The position numbers and the translations under genes are program-made. A stretch of 39,044 bases of DNA from Nemertoderma westbladi (taxonomy: Eukaryota; Xenacoelomorpha; Nemertodermatida; Nemertodermatidae), in NCBI GenBank assembly GCA_032718475.1, contig JAUCBJ010008144.1:1-39044 (forward strand), read 5' to 3'. The notes below the pieces were generated by a model. That model did not search any database, was not told the origin of the DNA, and saw only the letters and a list, made by a program, of their open reading frames with translations. Each line of letters opens with the position of its first letter. Within the stretch, counting starts at the first letter, position 1. Below, in pieces: positions 38,486 through 39,044 of this stretch.

Positions 38486-38671
38486 ATGGCGAGCCCGTCT
38501 AACACGGAAGATTACTTTGATCAGGAATCAGTAAGTGGGGAGCAAGAGATATCGAACCTCATTCGCAAGATGCAGAAAATTAATGAGGTTACTAACCACC
38601 AAACCAAGTTTAACTTTCCTAGAATAGTTGTAATTGGAGAGCAAAGCTGTGGTAAAACCAGTATTATTGAG
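38486..38671 (+). CDS. Dynamin-superfamily GTPase, first coding exon
   Basis: The exon encodes residues 1-62 from the Met at 38486 and ends at a donor GAG|GTAAAT in phase 0. After a charged 40-residue lead comes NFPRIVVIGEQSCGKTSIIE. This contains the G1 P-loop at residues 51-59 (GEQSCGKTS), in the dynamin/Mx style PxIxVxGxQSxGKSSxxE. It binds GTP phosphates. Two positions differ from the usual S/A-G-K-S (Cys before GK and Thr after), both compatible with nucleotide binding. It is conventional dynamin, a dynamin-related protein or an Mx-like protein, and the exon alone cannot decide. The remaining GTPase, stalk and effector exons lie beyond the window. This is the only clear host gene seen. 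Confidence 0.85.
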
Positions 38672-39044
38672 GTAAATTATGTATAGTACTGTTTTTCTAC
38701 ATATTATTTGTTATCAGATTTATTGCACATTTACATTTAGGCCTATTACACATAATAGGATTTGTGCGCAAAAATTTATTGGCTAGAAACAATTGAAAAG
38801 GGGAAAATACCCTGATATTGTTCAAAGTGGAAAAGTAAAATTAACTATAAAATACTGTAGTAAAACTCATTTTAATGCTCGCTTTAAATTAGTTTATCAA
38901 CTACGTATAATTTTTACCCTGTTTCGTTGTTTTGGCGTTTGTTTTAACCAAGGGGCAGTTATAATACCCGAAGGTTAAGCCGAGCCGAGGGTTTAAACTG
39001 TATTTAATGAGGGGGGGGGGGGGAGTTGCATCTACTGTAGAGCA
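38672..39044 (+). other. First intron of the dynamin-like gene (partial)
   Basis: It begins with the GTAAAT donor and continues to the window edge. It contains a poly(G) run at about 39010-39023. The open frame at 38793-38978 has no dynamin similarity and no acceptor, so it is not an exon. Confidence 0.7.

Noticed and set aside
38793-38978. Second exon of the dynamin-like gene
   Set aside because: The peptide lacks dynamin residues expected after the P-loop and no acceptor site precedes it.

Overview
This is animal nuclear DNA built almost entirely from transposable elements, with one recognisable host gene starting at the right edge. The evidence is GT-AG bounded exons, BEL/Pao and Ty3/gypsy LTR retrotransposons, LINEs of CR1/Rex-like and craniofacial-development-protein-2-like (RTE-type) families, a Penelope-like GIY-YIG fragment, a tRNA-derived SINE and MITEs. 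BEL/Pao elements are known only from animals. An invertebrate is likely, but I cannot name the taxon. There is no operon, CRISPR array or other prokaryotic layout.

Layout. 1-779 is a LINE endonuclease fragment running off the left edge. About 780-3500 is a repeat-rich block with GGACCTAA motifs on both strands, a SINE, and two phase-0 exons of an unrecognised gene lying between inverted repeats. 3974-4355 is a decayed Penelope-like GIY-YIG domain. 4985-7359 is AT-rich with no gene seen. 7360-10791 is a dead Ty3/gypsy element (minus strand) with 5-bp target duplications, and a foldback MITE sits in its 5' LTR. 10792-16150 has no gene but holds hairpins, a second MITE with a perfect 47-bp hairpin beside it, and two minisatellite arrays facing each other.

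16154-38328 is a three-level nest. A 5'-truncated LINE was split by a giant BEL/Pao element (16619-38115, minus strand), which has 1.1-kb LTRs and a perfect 5-bp target duplication. That element's integrase was then interrupted by a full-length CR1/Rex-like LINE (25129-28347, plus strand) with an intact 967-codon ORF. Without the inner LINE the BEL element is about 18.3 kb, far above the usual 5-10 kb. Reading 5' to 3' on the minus strand it has a 5' LTR, a leader of about 1.9 kb, a long gag with a DUF1759-like capsid and zinc knuckles, protease, reverse transcriptase, RNase H, integrase and a DUF5641-like domain. It then adds a 1.7-kb spacer holding two copies of a conserved 130-bp block and a very long extra coding region (22102 to 17850, about 1,400 codons) before the polypurine tract and 3' LTR. 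That extra protein has CxxC/H zinc-binding-like clusters and a very basic C-terminus. It shows no signal peptide or membrane anchor and matches no family I recognise. It is the best candidate here for something undescribed.

The BEL genes carry several frameshifts and stops, and the LTRs differ by roughly 1.5% by eye, so this is a fairly young but probably non-autonomous copy. Its 5' LTR lies about 370 bp upstream of the start codon of a dynamin-superfamily GTPase gene (first exon 38486-38671, plus strand), pointing the opposite way.
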